Shown here: positions 39,701 to 48,456 of the stretch, in pieces
How positions within the stretch are numbered: the stretch's first letter is position 1
How the letters are laid out: each line of letters starts with the position of its first letter
NCBI GenBank assembly: GCA_018398575.1
Contig: JAGTXZ010000003.1
Coordinates: forward strand, 1,736,001 to 1,800,000
Length of the DNA stretch: 64,000 bases
Direction: 5' to 3'
Source: Ampelomyces quisqualis
Taxonomy: Eukaryota > Ascomycota > Dothideomycetes > Pleosporales > Phaeosphaeriaceae
The notes under the pieces: model-generated
What the model was told of the DNA's origin: nothing
Seen by the model: the letters and a program-made list of their open reading frames with translations, nothing else
Database searches by the model: none
Translations under genes and position numbers: made by a program

Positions 39701-41514
39701 CTTACCTAGTATAATGCCTTAAACTTTATAGGTGCTCTATATATATTACAAGCGTTCTATAAATGCTATCTAAAATAGCTAAGACCTTTACAAGTGTTAG
39801 CTAAGTAGATTATAGTATAAGTAAAAGAAGTTAAAGATTTTACATTACTTTAAGATAACTATATTAAAGAAATTAAACTTAATATTACAACTACTACACT
39901 AGTGTGTAACAGCTATTAACAATAGAAGTTTTACTCTTCTATTAGATCTAATAGTAGACTATTGCTATTACTAGTAGAATGTTCTTAACTATCTAAATCT
40001 TTAGGTACAGACACTAACGCACTACCTAGTTGTCTTCTATTCTAGCTTTGCTTACTGTAAGTACTAGTCTCTTACGCTGCCTTTTACGCCTTCTTTTACT
40101 CTACTAACTATTTAGCCCTTAATACTATTATAACATCTACTAACTAGGTAACTATACTAGTTAACCTAGCTGTGCTCTTCCTAAGCGCCCTAACCTTCTT
40201 AGCTATTTCTCTAACCTCTTTAGCTAGCTTCTTTCTTTAGTAATAAGCGCTAACTAACAAGTTAGCGTTATTTAAGTTAGCTACCTATATAGTGCTTACT
40301 TGTACTATAGTAGCTAACTAAAACGCTGCGTTCTTAACAGCAACCTCTTGCTCTGCTACAACTTTATTAGGCTTGTCTTTACCTAGGGCAGCAAACTTGT
40401 AGTTAAAAGCCTTAGAAAGGCTTTTATACTTTTAGCTTACATATAGAAAAACTAGGCAACACTTTTTATTTAAGAGCTTGTAATATGCACACTTTTTAGA
40501 AATGTTTAAATAGAATCTAAACTTAATATTAAACTAGCTGCAAGTAAAAGCCCTTGCAGCCTATAGGTAAACAACCTAATAGGCTAGAGAATAAGCCTTA
40601 GAAGAGATAGAAATAGGTATTATATGTATCTGTAAAACAGTTAGCTAGCAATTAAATTAAGAGAGTAGTTAGATAGCTATAGGTATATAAATATATAGAA
40701 AGAAAGTATAAAAAAGTAGTATACTAAGAGCTAGCCTTATATATATACTCTAAAAACTCTAGGTAAAGTTAAGATAATAACGCGCTGCTGCACTAAGCAA
40801 AACAATAATAAATAGCTATAACGCGTTATTAGAAATCTAAAGTTAAGGTAAATAAGACTTTTTAAAATTTTTAGAAGGTATCTAAAAGTACATTAATACA
40901 AACCTAATTAATAGGAGCTATTAATTTTAAGAAGGAAAGTAATATAACAGGTATATACAAATATATGTTACATCTAATACTTTATAAAGGCTTAGTAACA
41001 GATTATGCAAGAGATAGTAGAAGTAGTACTAAAAGTGCTCTAAATTAGCTTTAACTTAGTTACTACCTTAACTATAAATATAAGCCTATTATATTAGATA
41101 GAGGACAAGTTTTTCTTATCCTTCTGTACAAGACTTATAGGTGTATAGCTAATCTAGAATCTCTGATACAACACGCACTCCTATATGCCTCTAATACGTA
41201 TCTAATTCAATTCTAATAGCTGTACCTACCTGCGTTGTTACAGAAAGAGATTAAGGTCTTTTTGTTTTTTAGACTAGTAAGCGTAATAAAAAAATATAAT
41301 AAACAGTAGCTCTTAACTATCTAAAACAACCTAGGTAAAAAATAGTAATAAATATCTATAATAAGCAGGTTATAAAGCTAATTAAACAGCTGCAAGATTA
41401 GACTATTTCTGTAATAACCTTATTTTAGAATATACGCTAAAATAAACTTATTTCTTTTGCTCTACTTTACTCCTAAGTAACATACTTATTATAGGCATTA
41501 GATTAGAAGCGCTG

Positions 41515-41706
41515 CACAAGTATAACCCTATAGCAAGTACTTTAACTAAACTAATAACTTAACCTTAACACTTTAAGCTGTATACCCTAACCTAAACCCT
41601 ACACTAGCCTCTGCGTAACCTAAACCCTACTCTACTCCCCTTGTGCTTAACTCTAACCTAACCTCTACTTATAAGCAGGTACCCTAAACCTATTTACTAG
41701 CGTAGT
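41515..41706 (+). repeat. CCTAACC-rich, telomere-like tract in the right terminal repeat
   Basis: Contains ACCCTAACCTAAACCCTACA and similar words, then ends CCTATTTACTAGCGTA like the left copy. Confidence 0.6.
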
Positions 41707-42396
41707 TTATGTAGAAAGTATTTAAAAAAGAGTTTTAAGGAGTATTAAAGTAATCTTTTATCTAGGTAGTACCTTAGCAATATAAGATACGCAGAGGAAA
41801 TTAACACTATAGTCTTATAACGCAGGGCTTATAACTATAGAAGCTAAGTAATACTATAGATTAGATTATTATAAGTAAAAAGATTAAATTACTTGTTCTA
41901 TACTACTTGAAGATAGATTAGATTAAATACACTAAGCTAAGAGACAGCTTGATCAGTTGGTCCGGTCCTGAATAGACCCTTATTTCCTCAGTGACATGCT
42001 CAGGTATCACACGTGACAACCCCGTGATCCGCTGATTCACATACTCCGTCACACTTGATGTATAGTACACGTGAGTTGTGTTCAAAGGTGGACGAAAAAC
42101 TCACCAATGTCAGCCTTTCCCCTCTGCCCCCTCCCCTCAAGAGCCGACAAACGCCTTTCCCTGCTACACTTTCGTTCCGACCTGCACATAATCCCACCTA
42201 CGAGATAGCTATGCCTTTGATAGTATATCCGTACGTCCCACAGCTAACACCAATTTGTCCCGAAAGAGACATCAAGTTCTTCCCGTCTCCCTTCCGAGAG
42301 CATTCCGGCGTTGCGGCAAGTGCCTGAAAAGCATTCGAGCAGTCCAAGTAGCACTGGTCCGCGTCAAACGGCTCTTTGACTAGCGTTCAATCGAGC
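41707..42396. other. Boundary between AT-rich and gene-bearing DNA
   Basis: TA-rich sequence continues to about 41,940 (TACACTAAGCTAAGAGAC) and switches within a few tens of bases to balanced sequence (TTGATCAGTTGGTCCGGTCC). No gene is supported between the boundary and 42,396. The open frames here are overlapping shadows. A TACTCCGTC word lies at 42042. Confidence 0.7.
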
Positions 42397-43576
42397 TCAA
42401 ATTTCCAATTGGTATACTGCTCCGGCCCATCGGCTCTCGTCAAATGCGAATCCTTTGACCCGTGAATGTTGGGTCGGAAGCAGCCCGGTGAGATTACCAA
42501 AGACGTCAGCCATACACTGGAGTTGCTTGCTATTGTTGACTGTACTGCGACAGAACGTTGAATAGACCTGATTCGATGCGGAACTGAAAACGTCCGCCGG
42601 AACAGCGCTCGCCGCATCCACGCAACCGACGTCCAGAACTGGAAGAGGTTGCTCCACAGCACTCATTCTGGAGCCGCAGCTTGGCGGTAAGAAACTTTCC
42701 GAGGACTGGTAGTCCTCATCAATGTCTTCCGAGTCGTCGGAAGAGTCAGCGACGCCCGCGGGGTCGTCGAGAGAGGAGCTGTCGGCTCGTCGAGGTGGTA
42801 CGATAGGCTCGATGCCTTCTACTTTGGGTTCTCGGGATAATCAATGTCCAATCTCTTCCTGAGCCCACATAGCCATGGCGTACCAAGCATAGGTGTCCGC
42901 ATTTTGGCCGGGGTACCAGCCGTCGGCCCTGAAGTTACGCAAAATCTTCGCAAGAGACGGCCCACAGGTATCTTCGATGCTTCTCTTGGTCTTCTTACCA
43001 TAAGTTATGTACAGATAGTCGATATTGGGGGATTTGCCGGCTGCTCCCGAGTCTGTGAGAGAGAAAGGAATATCAGGGCATCGCCCCCCGCGGTCCGCAC
43101 TGAGATCCACTCACTGACACATTGTAATGCAGCTCGTAGTAGCAGTCGCATCGCGAGATAGCGTGTCCGAGGGATATACGTAGATGGATGATGAAAATGG
43201 GAAAACTTGATCTAGGAGCCTCTGCGTCAAAAGAGACTCACGGCTCATGTACAATTTTTTTCCAAGGTTGACTCTCTGGATGAGAGAACTCATTGACCAG
43301 GCAGAGCTTTACCGCCAAGATTCTGGCTCTCTCCCTCGTTTGGCCACGTTTGTTGAAGTTCGCCAAGTTCGCCTCGATGGTTTCTCCAGCTGCCAATGAG
43401 ACGGTTTGCGGACCGCACAAGTGCCTCGGACGTTGCACCGGATTTGTGAAATGTGCGCTATCAGATAGGGGCAGAGGTGTGGGACGGATCAGACTAAGCA
43501 GGCTGTCCATACTGGGACTGAAATGCGTGTCGAGTGCAATAGTGGAGGTAGAGAACAGAAGATCATTCTCGGTCAC
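42397..43576 (-). pseudogene. Metalloendopeptidase-like (deuterolysin/M35-type) gene, broken
   Basis: Reading leftward, a segment at about 43576-43245 contains L-V-N-E-F-S-H, which resembles the HExxH zinc motif with the first His replaced by Asn. A downstream exon (about 43055-42842) contains N-A-D-T-Y-A-W-Y-A-M-A, like the NADSYAWFA signature of fungal lysine-specific metalloendopeptidases (family knowledge, by eye). That frame meets a TGA at 42841-42843 and then continues open in the same frame to 42397, adding an acidic Ser/Asp-rich tail. Introns are plausible: GTGAGT near 43245, and GTGAGT to TTTCTCTCTCACAG ending about 43054. The exon phases do not all join, and no signal peptide or ATG is clear. 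The missing His and the in-frame stop suggest a dead gene. It is the gene nearest the RIP boundary. Confidence 0.4.
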
Positions 43577-44731
43577 GTGTAAACCTAAAATGGTGGGAAT
43601 GCCATCGCTTAAGCCCTCTGTAATAACGGATAAATAAGTAGCGCGCGCTTGATGAACTGTATTCTTGAACGTTGTCAGAATTGAAGCTTCTGCAAAGGGA
43701 GGTTAATTGCTCGATCATGGCCCCTCGAGATGCTTAGTCATGCTGTACTTCACCGCGCATAGCAGGATGCATACCGAGTACGGATTCAGGATTGCACTTG
43801 ACCAGATGCAGAGCCGTAGCGCCACAAAAATCGACAAAACAGCCCCACCAATGGCGGACACTCTAGCAAGCACTTTTCAAAGAGGCTTGAGCACGCAAAG
43901 AACGGGCGGTGCAACGAGTAGGTACATGGCGACATGCACACAAGACAAACCGTTTTGTGGAAGGAACGCCGCACCATGGCGGGCACAGATACGCGTTTCC
44001 GCTTTGTGAGTGCTCAGTGCTGCTGTGCGGTGCTGTGCAGGGCCTGGCTACACACCTTGCACACGCAAAGAACACATTTACTTCAGCCTGCCCCGCACAC
44101 CAAGCTGAAGGTCGAGGCTGCCTGACCGTTACGAGGCGATGCACAGGCTAATAACGGCTCCGTCGTGTACGGAGTGCTATGTAGCCACCACCGCGCTGCA
44201 CATGGCTGGTTTCATCCGTAATGCTGTCCCGGCGGCAGAGGCAGTAGTTAGAACGGCTGCTATAGTAACATTCGGCAGAGAATGCGAATCGTGAGAGTTA
44301 TCGCTTGCGCCAGGTGTGATCAAAGATGAAGAAGGAGGGCAAAAAGCGGAAGATGAATCGGACAAGGGGTAACGTAATTCCGCAAACGAGCACCAAATGC
44401 TCCGTACGGAGTTACAAAATCGATATTGCGACACCCTATTCTGCGGCAGGCTGATGGATATGAGTATTAGTGTATGATTGGCTACTGTTGGCTGATGCTT
44501 TCTGAGCGCTCACGTGTCCTTACCTTTCGAGAATACATTTCATGTGCTAGCCACAATATGAGTATATGACCGCGGAACCACACTATGTACTCCGTATCGA
44601 AAATTGAGATGTGCAGCTAATTGAGAATTTTTGGAACCCGATATGACTTAAGACTGCTCCTCAAGTGCAGTTTTTGAAATTTTGGGATTTAGATAACAGT
44701 TTTTTCACTGCACGTCAACAAAAACCCGAAC
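43577..44731. other. Intergenic stretch with TACGGAGT-type words
   Basis: No supported gene; the many short open frames overlap one another on both strands. It holds three copies of the recurring word, at 44168 (TACGGAGTG), 44400-44411 (a perfect palindrome CTCCGTACGGAG) and 44588 (TACTCCGTA). Confidence 0.5.
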
Positions 44732-44738
44732 GGGCTTG

Positions 44739-44749
44739 TGGTTTAGTGG
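44739..44749 (+). promoter_or_regulatory. Pol III A box of tRNA-Ala
   Basis: TGGTTTAGTGG matches the A-box consensus TRGYNNARNGG at the normal D-arm position. Confidence 0.85.
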
Positions 44750-44788
44750 TATAATACTCCCTTAGCATGGGAGTGGTCCAGGGTTCGA

Positions 44789-44838
44789 GTAAGTCGGCGT
44801 TCGTCCACTTGGTTAGGTTCGATTCTAACATGCTCCAG
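44789..44838 (+). other. Spliceosomal-type intron inside the tRNA T-loop
   Basis: It begins GTAAGT, has CTAAC at 44825-44829 (candidate branch A at 44828, 10 nt before the end) and ends CTCCAG. The length is 50 nt. Introns of neighbouring protein genes measure 48, 49, 50, 49, 48 and 52 nt with the same kind of ends and CTAAC/CTGAC/CTAAG branch boxes. Only this placement gives GT-AG ends; shifting by one or two bases gives other 50-nt inserts with T-loop TTCGAGT. Nuclear tRNA introns are normally at 37/38 and removed by the tRNA endonuclease, so this would be a different kind of intron. Splicing has not been shown. Confidence 0.75.
44816..44826 (+). promoter_or_regulatory. Intron-borne B-box-like sequence
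   Basis: GGTTCGATTCT matches the B-box consensus GGTTCGANTCC at 10 of 11 positions. The exon B box is split by the intron: in the gene it reads GGTTCGAGTAA at 44782-44792 and lacks the two conserved final C residues. The intron copy lies about 66 nt after the A box, within the range TFIIIC tolerates. It sits in the loop of a GTTAG/CTAAC hairpin whose 3' arm is the candidate branch box. Confidence 0.6.
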
Positions 44839-44866
44839 TTCCCTGCAAGTCCATTGTGTACTTCCC

Positions 44867-44872
44867 TTTTTT
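44867..44872 (+). terminator. Pol III terminator after tRNA-Ala
   Basis: A run of six T residues 13 nt after the discriminator base, the normal signal for Pol III release. Confidence 0.85.
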
Positions 44873-46399
44873 GCATCACGGCTACCAATTGATCGTCAAT
44901 AGGTGCTACTTTTTCGCAGTGTTTTTTGGTTCCTTTCTTCTCGCTGCCGCCCGCCATTCCACGTGCTGTTTTCTCTGCATTCACATCTTCACCTTACTGA
45001 ACAAAGTCCGCTAATACAGATTTAGAATAACATGCTGCTACGCACAGTGTTGTGGTACCACTAGGGATGCCTGAAGAAGTCCACGGGGGCAACGTGTTCC
45101 CACCCTCTGAGACTGCTCGATCGAGTCTGCCAGAGACACTATGACCTTGACTAAAGACGGCTCTTTCGTCCCGGGCATTATAAAGCTCTTACGGCCATAA
45201 CCTAGGCTTCATCCCCTCGGTTCAGCCACAATTGGCAAATACCCGCCTGAGGCTTTTCAACGACTTACAATGAGTCGTCTAGTATAACAAAAGAACCTTG
45301 TATACCTAAAGCATGACCACTGGTTATTAGACGAGTATAATACTTCTTGCAGATGAACAACTGACACCAGACTAAACCTTGAGATGCAGTCTTCTGATCA
45401 CGACGACATCACTTTGCCACTTAGACTCGAAAGTAGACAGTGGGCACTAGAGTGAAGCCTTCTAATCACGACTTCCAGCTACGTCTGGTGCCCCCATGCC
45501 ATAGATGTGCTTGTCGAGTACGATAAGATCTTTGTCAACATCAAGAACTGGTGTTGAACGTAAAAGTTGTCGATAGCGACGAAGAATAATTGATTTGCGT
45601 TTGCGAGTGTGAATGCTCGTAACAGTGATTCGAGATTCAGGTCAGTAATTGCCTTCACATCTGGACATTGACTTTTGTCACCAGCGACCTTGAACATGAC
45701 TCACGTCCTTATTCACATCATCACATGTTCCTTTTTGCCTTACTTATCACCCTCCTGTGCACTTAGATGTCGACCACAGCCCTCAAGAGCCTCTCGTAAT
45801 CTCATTCATACGCAGTCAATAAAGCAATTATCTCACTCATCCCTCGCTCTCTTTGCGCTGCTGGCCAGCGACGTCCTCACCTTGCCGCACGATGAACATC
45901 ACACAAATGTCAAACTCACTAAGAATGTCGTCGTTACTGTTATACATGTCCTCGAAGAAGTATCTCCATCCTCCGCACCTCCCGCAAATATCAAACTCCT
46001 CTGCCCCACGCTCGGTGAGCCATGCACCTTGGACGGCATATCAACCTGGCTGAGCGGAACTACGAGTCTCGTAGTCCCAACCTTTACACTTGATTCAAGC
46101 GAACCTTCGAATGATGCTACCACAAAGATCGCGAGCACATCTTGTGCATATAGTATGCCTCACCTCATTCCCGACATGATAAATAACACTTCCATTCCCG
46201 ATCCTACGCTGCCGCCCCCAAACGAAGATCCCGTGGCTAGCAAGAAGGAATGCAGTGACCCATCCCGAGACCCACTCCTTCTAGAGAAAAGGAAGCAAAG
46301 ACGTCTGTTCTCGACCCAGTAGCCTGGGCAGGCATGAACAACGCGCTTATGACCAGGACGAAACGAGGTGAGGAACCTGAACAAGCCAGTGGTGCAGAA
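44873..46399. other. Interval without a firmly supported gene
   Basis: A 215-codon plus-strand frame at 45675-46322 has no recognisable domain. It could be the upstream part of the small secreted-protein transcript, since it ends 78 bp before that start in a different frame, but no convincing joining intron was found. A 72-codon minus frame at 45479-45697 is also unassigned. The rest is featureless. Confidence 0.4.
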
Positions 46400-46678
46400 A
46401 TGAAAAGAAAAGTGTTTTGGGCGACGATGCTGGCGCTTGCGCATCCGCTTTCTCACGCACCGGCACAAATGATGCTTGATGAAGACGAAGGCGAGGACTA
46501 TCTGGAACGAAAACCAGGGAAGAATAAGAGGGAGTGTTTAGAGTGCGAAGAGGGAAGGGACTTGGTATGTATCAACGGCACACATTTTGGTTTCTGCGAT
46601 GAGGGATGTGCGGAGCCGAGAAGATTGAAGGACGGGATGAAGTTTGTTGATGGGAAGATATTTGGGGCAAGGCTATGA
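46400..46678 (+). CDS. Small secreted cysteine-rich protein, candidate effector
   Basis: This gives a 92-residue product from the ATG at 46400. The frame opens earlier, at 46334, but this Met begins a typical signal peptide: a basic start (MKRKVF) then a hydrophobic core (WATMLALAHPL) with cleavage likely after SHAPA. An acidic stretch (residues 26-36) precedes a Lys-Arg pair at 43-44, which could be a Kex2 site. The remaining 48 residues hold five Cys at 46, 49, 57, 66 and 70 (C-x2-C-x7-C-x8-C-x3-C), with glycines around them. Many fungal secreted proteins of unknown function have such a C-terminal module. I do not recognise the family. An odd number of Cys leaves one unpaired, or a further exon exists. 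Codon use looks like neighbouring genes. Confidence 0.55.
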   Translation: MKRKVFWATMLALAHPLSHAPAQMMLDEDEGEDYLERKPGKNKRECLECEEGRDLVCINGTHFGFCDEGCAEPRRLKDGMKFVDGKIFGARL

Positions 46679-47052
46679 CGCGACGACAAAAATGTGGACG
46701 AGGAAGGGATTTGAGAATAGCAGTAGCGACCAGTGAGCATCAATCGCCATATCACTTAAGCAAAGAAACATGTAGTTGAAGTGTCATACTCGGCAGTTCG
46801 TAAGTCTCTCCTACATCTCACTACACCAAACCACCGTGCAAACCACCAACAACAAAGCTGAATAGAAGTCAAATCAAATAAGCGATCGCGCATCAATGTG
46901 CCGCGTGTATAGTATCCCCAAACCCCCAAAAATTTCCCCGACCCGAACGATATACAAGAAATTTTCGACTTCCGTTGTGAAAGCAAGCCGGGTTGAAAAT
47001 GCACAAATGCCCTAGTGAATCATCACATCATGCTCACTTGCCACACGCAGGC
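46679..47052. other. Intergenic, nothing recognised
   Basis: 374 bp between convergent stop codons of the secreted-protein gene and the GH128 gene. Short pyrimidine and purine runs only. Confidence 0.5.
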
Positions 47053-48456
47053 TTAGTACGAAGCATACACCTTGCCAACAGCGCTGAGAGCGTCGCCCGA
47101 GTTGAGCTGGTTCTCACCGCTGCCGACCATGAACCACGCGTAGCCCTGGACCTTGTCCGAGGCGTCGAGATAGGCCATGGCCTCCTTGAGGAACGAAGCG
47201 GCCTGCTCCTCGGACGCAGAGCCGGGGTTGAGACCGAACTCGGTGATCCAAACTGGCTTGCCGTAGACCTCGGCAGCCTTCTCGACTTGAGCCTTGAAGC
47301 GGTCGATGGTAGCAGACTCGTAAATGTCGTAGAAATGGATGTTGGTGGCGTGGACAATGGCGTCGGGGCACTGGTCGTGGAAGTTGGATAACCATCTAAA
47401 ATTTGTTAGTACCTGCGCACCTCTTTGACACTGCCTTACTTACGAGATCCCCATCGGTGACGGTCCATTTGTCACACTTGGGCCTATTATGGTGAGTTCA
47501 GGGTGTGCGGAGGCAATGGGGTTCATGTATTCCTTCCAGGCGGTGCAGGCAGCAGCTGGGGAGAGGTTGGCCTGCGCAGCATGATCGGGCTCGTTGAAAC
47601 CCATGACAGCTTTGGAGCCCTTCTTGACAGCCTTGTCAACGTTTGCGAGCCACTCCTGGGAGGTAGCCTTGGATGGGCCATGCATCATGGGGATGAAGTT
47701 GGTGCCAATGTCGTTGTTTTCGACCTGGGCCCAGTTGTAACCAAAGCCGAACTGGTTCCCCTTGAAATGTTCCTTGCATAGAGCGGCCTCGTTGTAGGCG
47801 AGACCACGCTTGGAGCCAGAGTAGCTGTTGCCAGAGCCTGATGGGGTCTTGGAGGGGGCGGCAGAAGATTGGACAGGGGTCGCGGCAGGCTGCTCAACGA
47901 CGGAGCTGACCTGGTACTCAGGCGCAGCGGAAGAAGGTTTCTCGGGCTCCTTTGTGGGGTAACCCTGCTCAGCCTTGGAAGTCTTGCTGTTCACGACGGG
48001 GACAGCTGGGGTCTGCTCGCCCTTGGGGGTGGGGGAAGCGACGGCAGATGACTTGGGGACATCGGCACCGCCACCGGGGGTGACAGTCACGGTGACCTTG
48101 TCAGTTGCGGTGACAGTGATGGTGGCGGGACCGCACTTGTCGCCAGAAGCAGGAGTAACGTTCTCGGCGGTGCCTTTGGCGCTGGAAGGAGCATCGGAGG
48201 GCCTGATGACAACAGTCTTCAGGATAGTGGTGGTCGAGGTCGTAGTGGATTCATTGGTCTTGTCACCACCCTCGTAGTCACCACCAGTGGGGGAAGGGAC
48301 ACGAGTGCTGTTATAGCCGCTCCAACCTCCGGTAGGGTATGGCTTGTCGCCTCCGTATGCGCCAGAGGGCCCCATCCTGTTGTGGAACTTGTTGTGAGCA
48401 CCGTAGTGCGGGACAGCGGCAACGGCCGAGGCCAGAGCCAAGAGGCTGATCTTCAT
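47053..48456 (-). CDS. GH128 (Asl1-type) beta-1,3-glucanase-like cell-wall glycoside hydrolase
   Basis: Two exons (48456-47444 and 47395-47053) flank a 48-nt intron (GTAAGT, TACTAAC, TTTTAG) and give 451 residues. An ATG three codons earlier (48465) is also possible, but the chosen Met starts the signal peptide MKISLLALASAVAAVP directly. After it comes a long Ser/Thr/Pro/Gly-rich region (about residues 20-215), with a KR-GLAYNEA junction at which the catalytic domain begins. The domain has the two catalytic glutamates of GH128: F-N-E-P-D-H near residue 288 (acid/base) and W-I-T-E-F-G in exon 2 (nucleophile). These enzymes act on beta-1,3-glucan in the wall or outside the cell. The S/T-rich part suggests heavy O-glycosylation. 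All key residues are present. Confidence 0.9.

Larger units (their letters stand above)
36287..41706 (+). mobile_element. Gypsy relic 3 with candidate diverged terminal repeats
   Basis: Two related segments of about 430 bp, at 36287-36715 and 41272-41706, begin CTAGT(T/A)AGCGTAATAAA and end CCTATTTACTAGCGTA. Between them lies broken Ty3/gypsy pol. Reverse transcriptase is at about 37050-37560, with catalytic box Y-L-N-N-I-L at 37373-37390. RNase H runs to about 38170 and integrase is around 38550-38900. A chromodomain-like tail is near 39600-39760. No Gag or protease is recognisable between the left repeat and RT, so the element is internally deleted or older than the others. The terminal repeats are so diverged that they may not be the original LTR pair. 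Confidence 0.6.
44732..44853 (+). tRNA. tRNA-Ala (anticodon AGC) with a 50-nt intron in the T-loop
   Basis: Acceptor stem GGGCTTG (44732-44738) pairs with CAAGTCC (44846-44852), including the G3:U70 wobble that is the alanyl-tRNA synthetase identity element, with A73 at 44853. The D arm follows. The anticodon stem CTCCC/GGGAG encloses the loop TTAGCAT, anticodon AGC (44764-44766). The T stem CAGGG (44779-44783) pairs perfectly with CCCTG (44841-44845), but the two halves are separated because 50 nt lie inside the T-loop. Removing 44789-44838 leaves a 72-nt tRNA plus A73 context with T-loop TTCGATT, a canonical TTCRANY loop. The stems show no decay, so this reads as a functional gene rather than a pseudogene. 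It stands alone between two gene-poor intervals. Standard tRNA finders that allow introns only after position 37 would miss it. Confidence 0.88.

Noticed and set aside
1..41940. CRISPR-like or prokaryotic repeat arrays
   Set aside because: Repeat units are 101-171 bp without spacers, and the DNA is plainly fungal.
44811..44837. A second, partial tRNA (T-arm GTTAG/CTAAC plus CATGCTC pairing with GGGCTTG)
   Set aside because: Its T-loop would have 8 nt and its acceptor stem a mismatch. The true 3' half at 44841-44853 pairs without mismatch except the G3:U70 wobble.
44732..44853. tRNA-Ala pseudogene with a broken T-arm
   Set aside because: At first sight GGGTTCGAGT has no pairing partner. The partner CCCTG and the acceptor strand CAAGTCC appear 50 nt later with perfect pairing, so insertion explains it better than decay.
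45130..45240. 5S rRNA-like sequence
   Set aside because: A few words (GCCATAACC, TCCCGGGC-like) recall 5S RNA but neither internal control regions nor the fold are present.
45479..45697. 72-codon minus-strand frame as a gene
   Set aside because: Single short frame, no domain, overlaps the start of another frame, and no splice partners evident.
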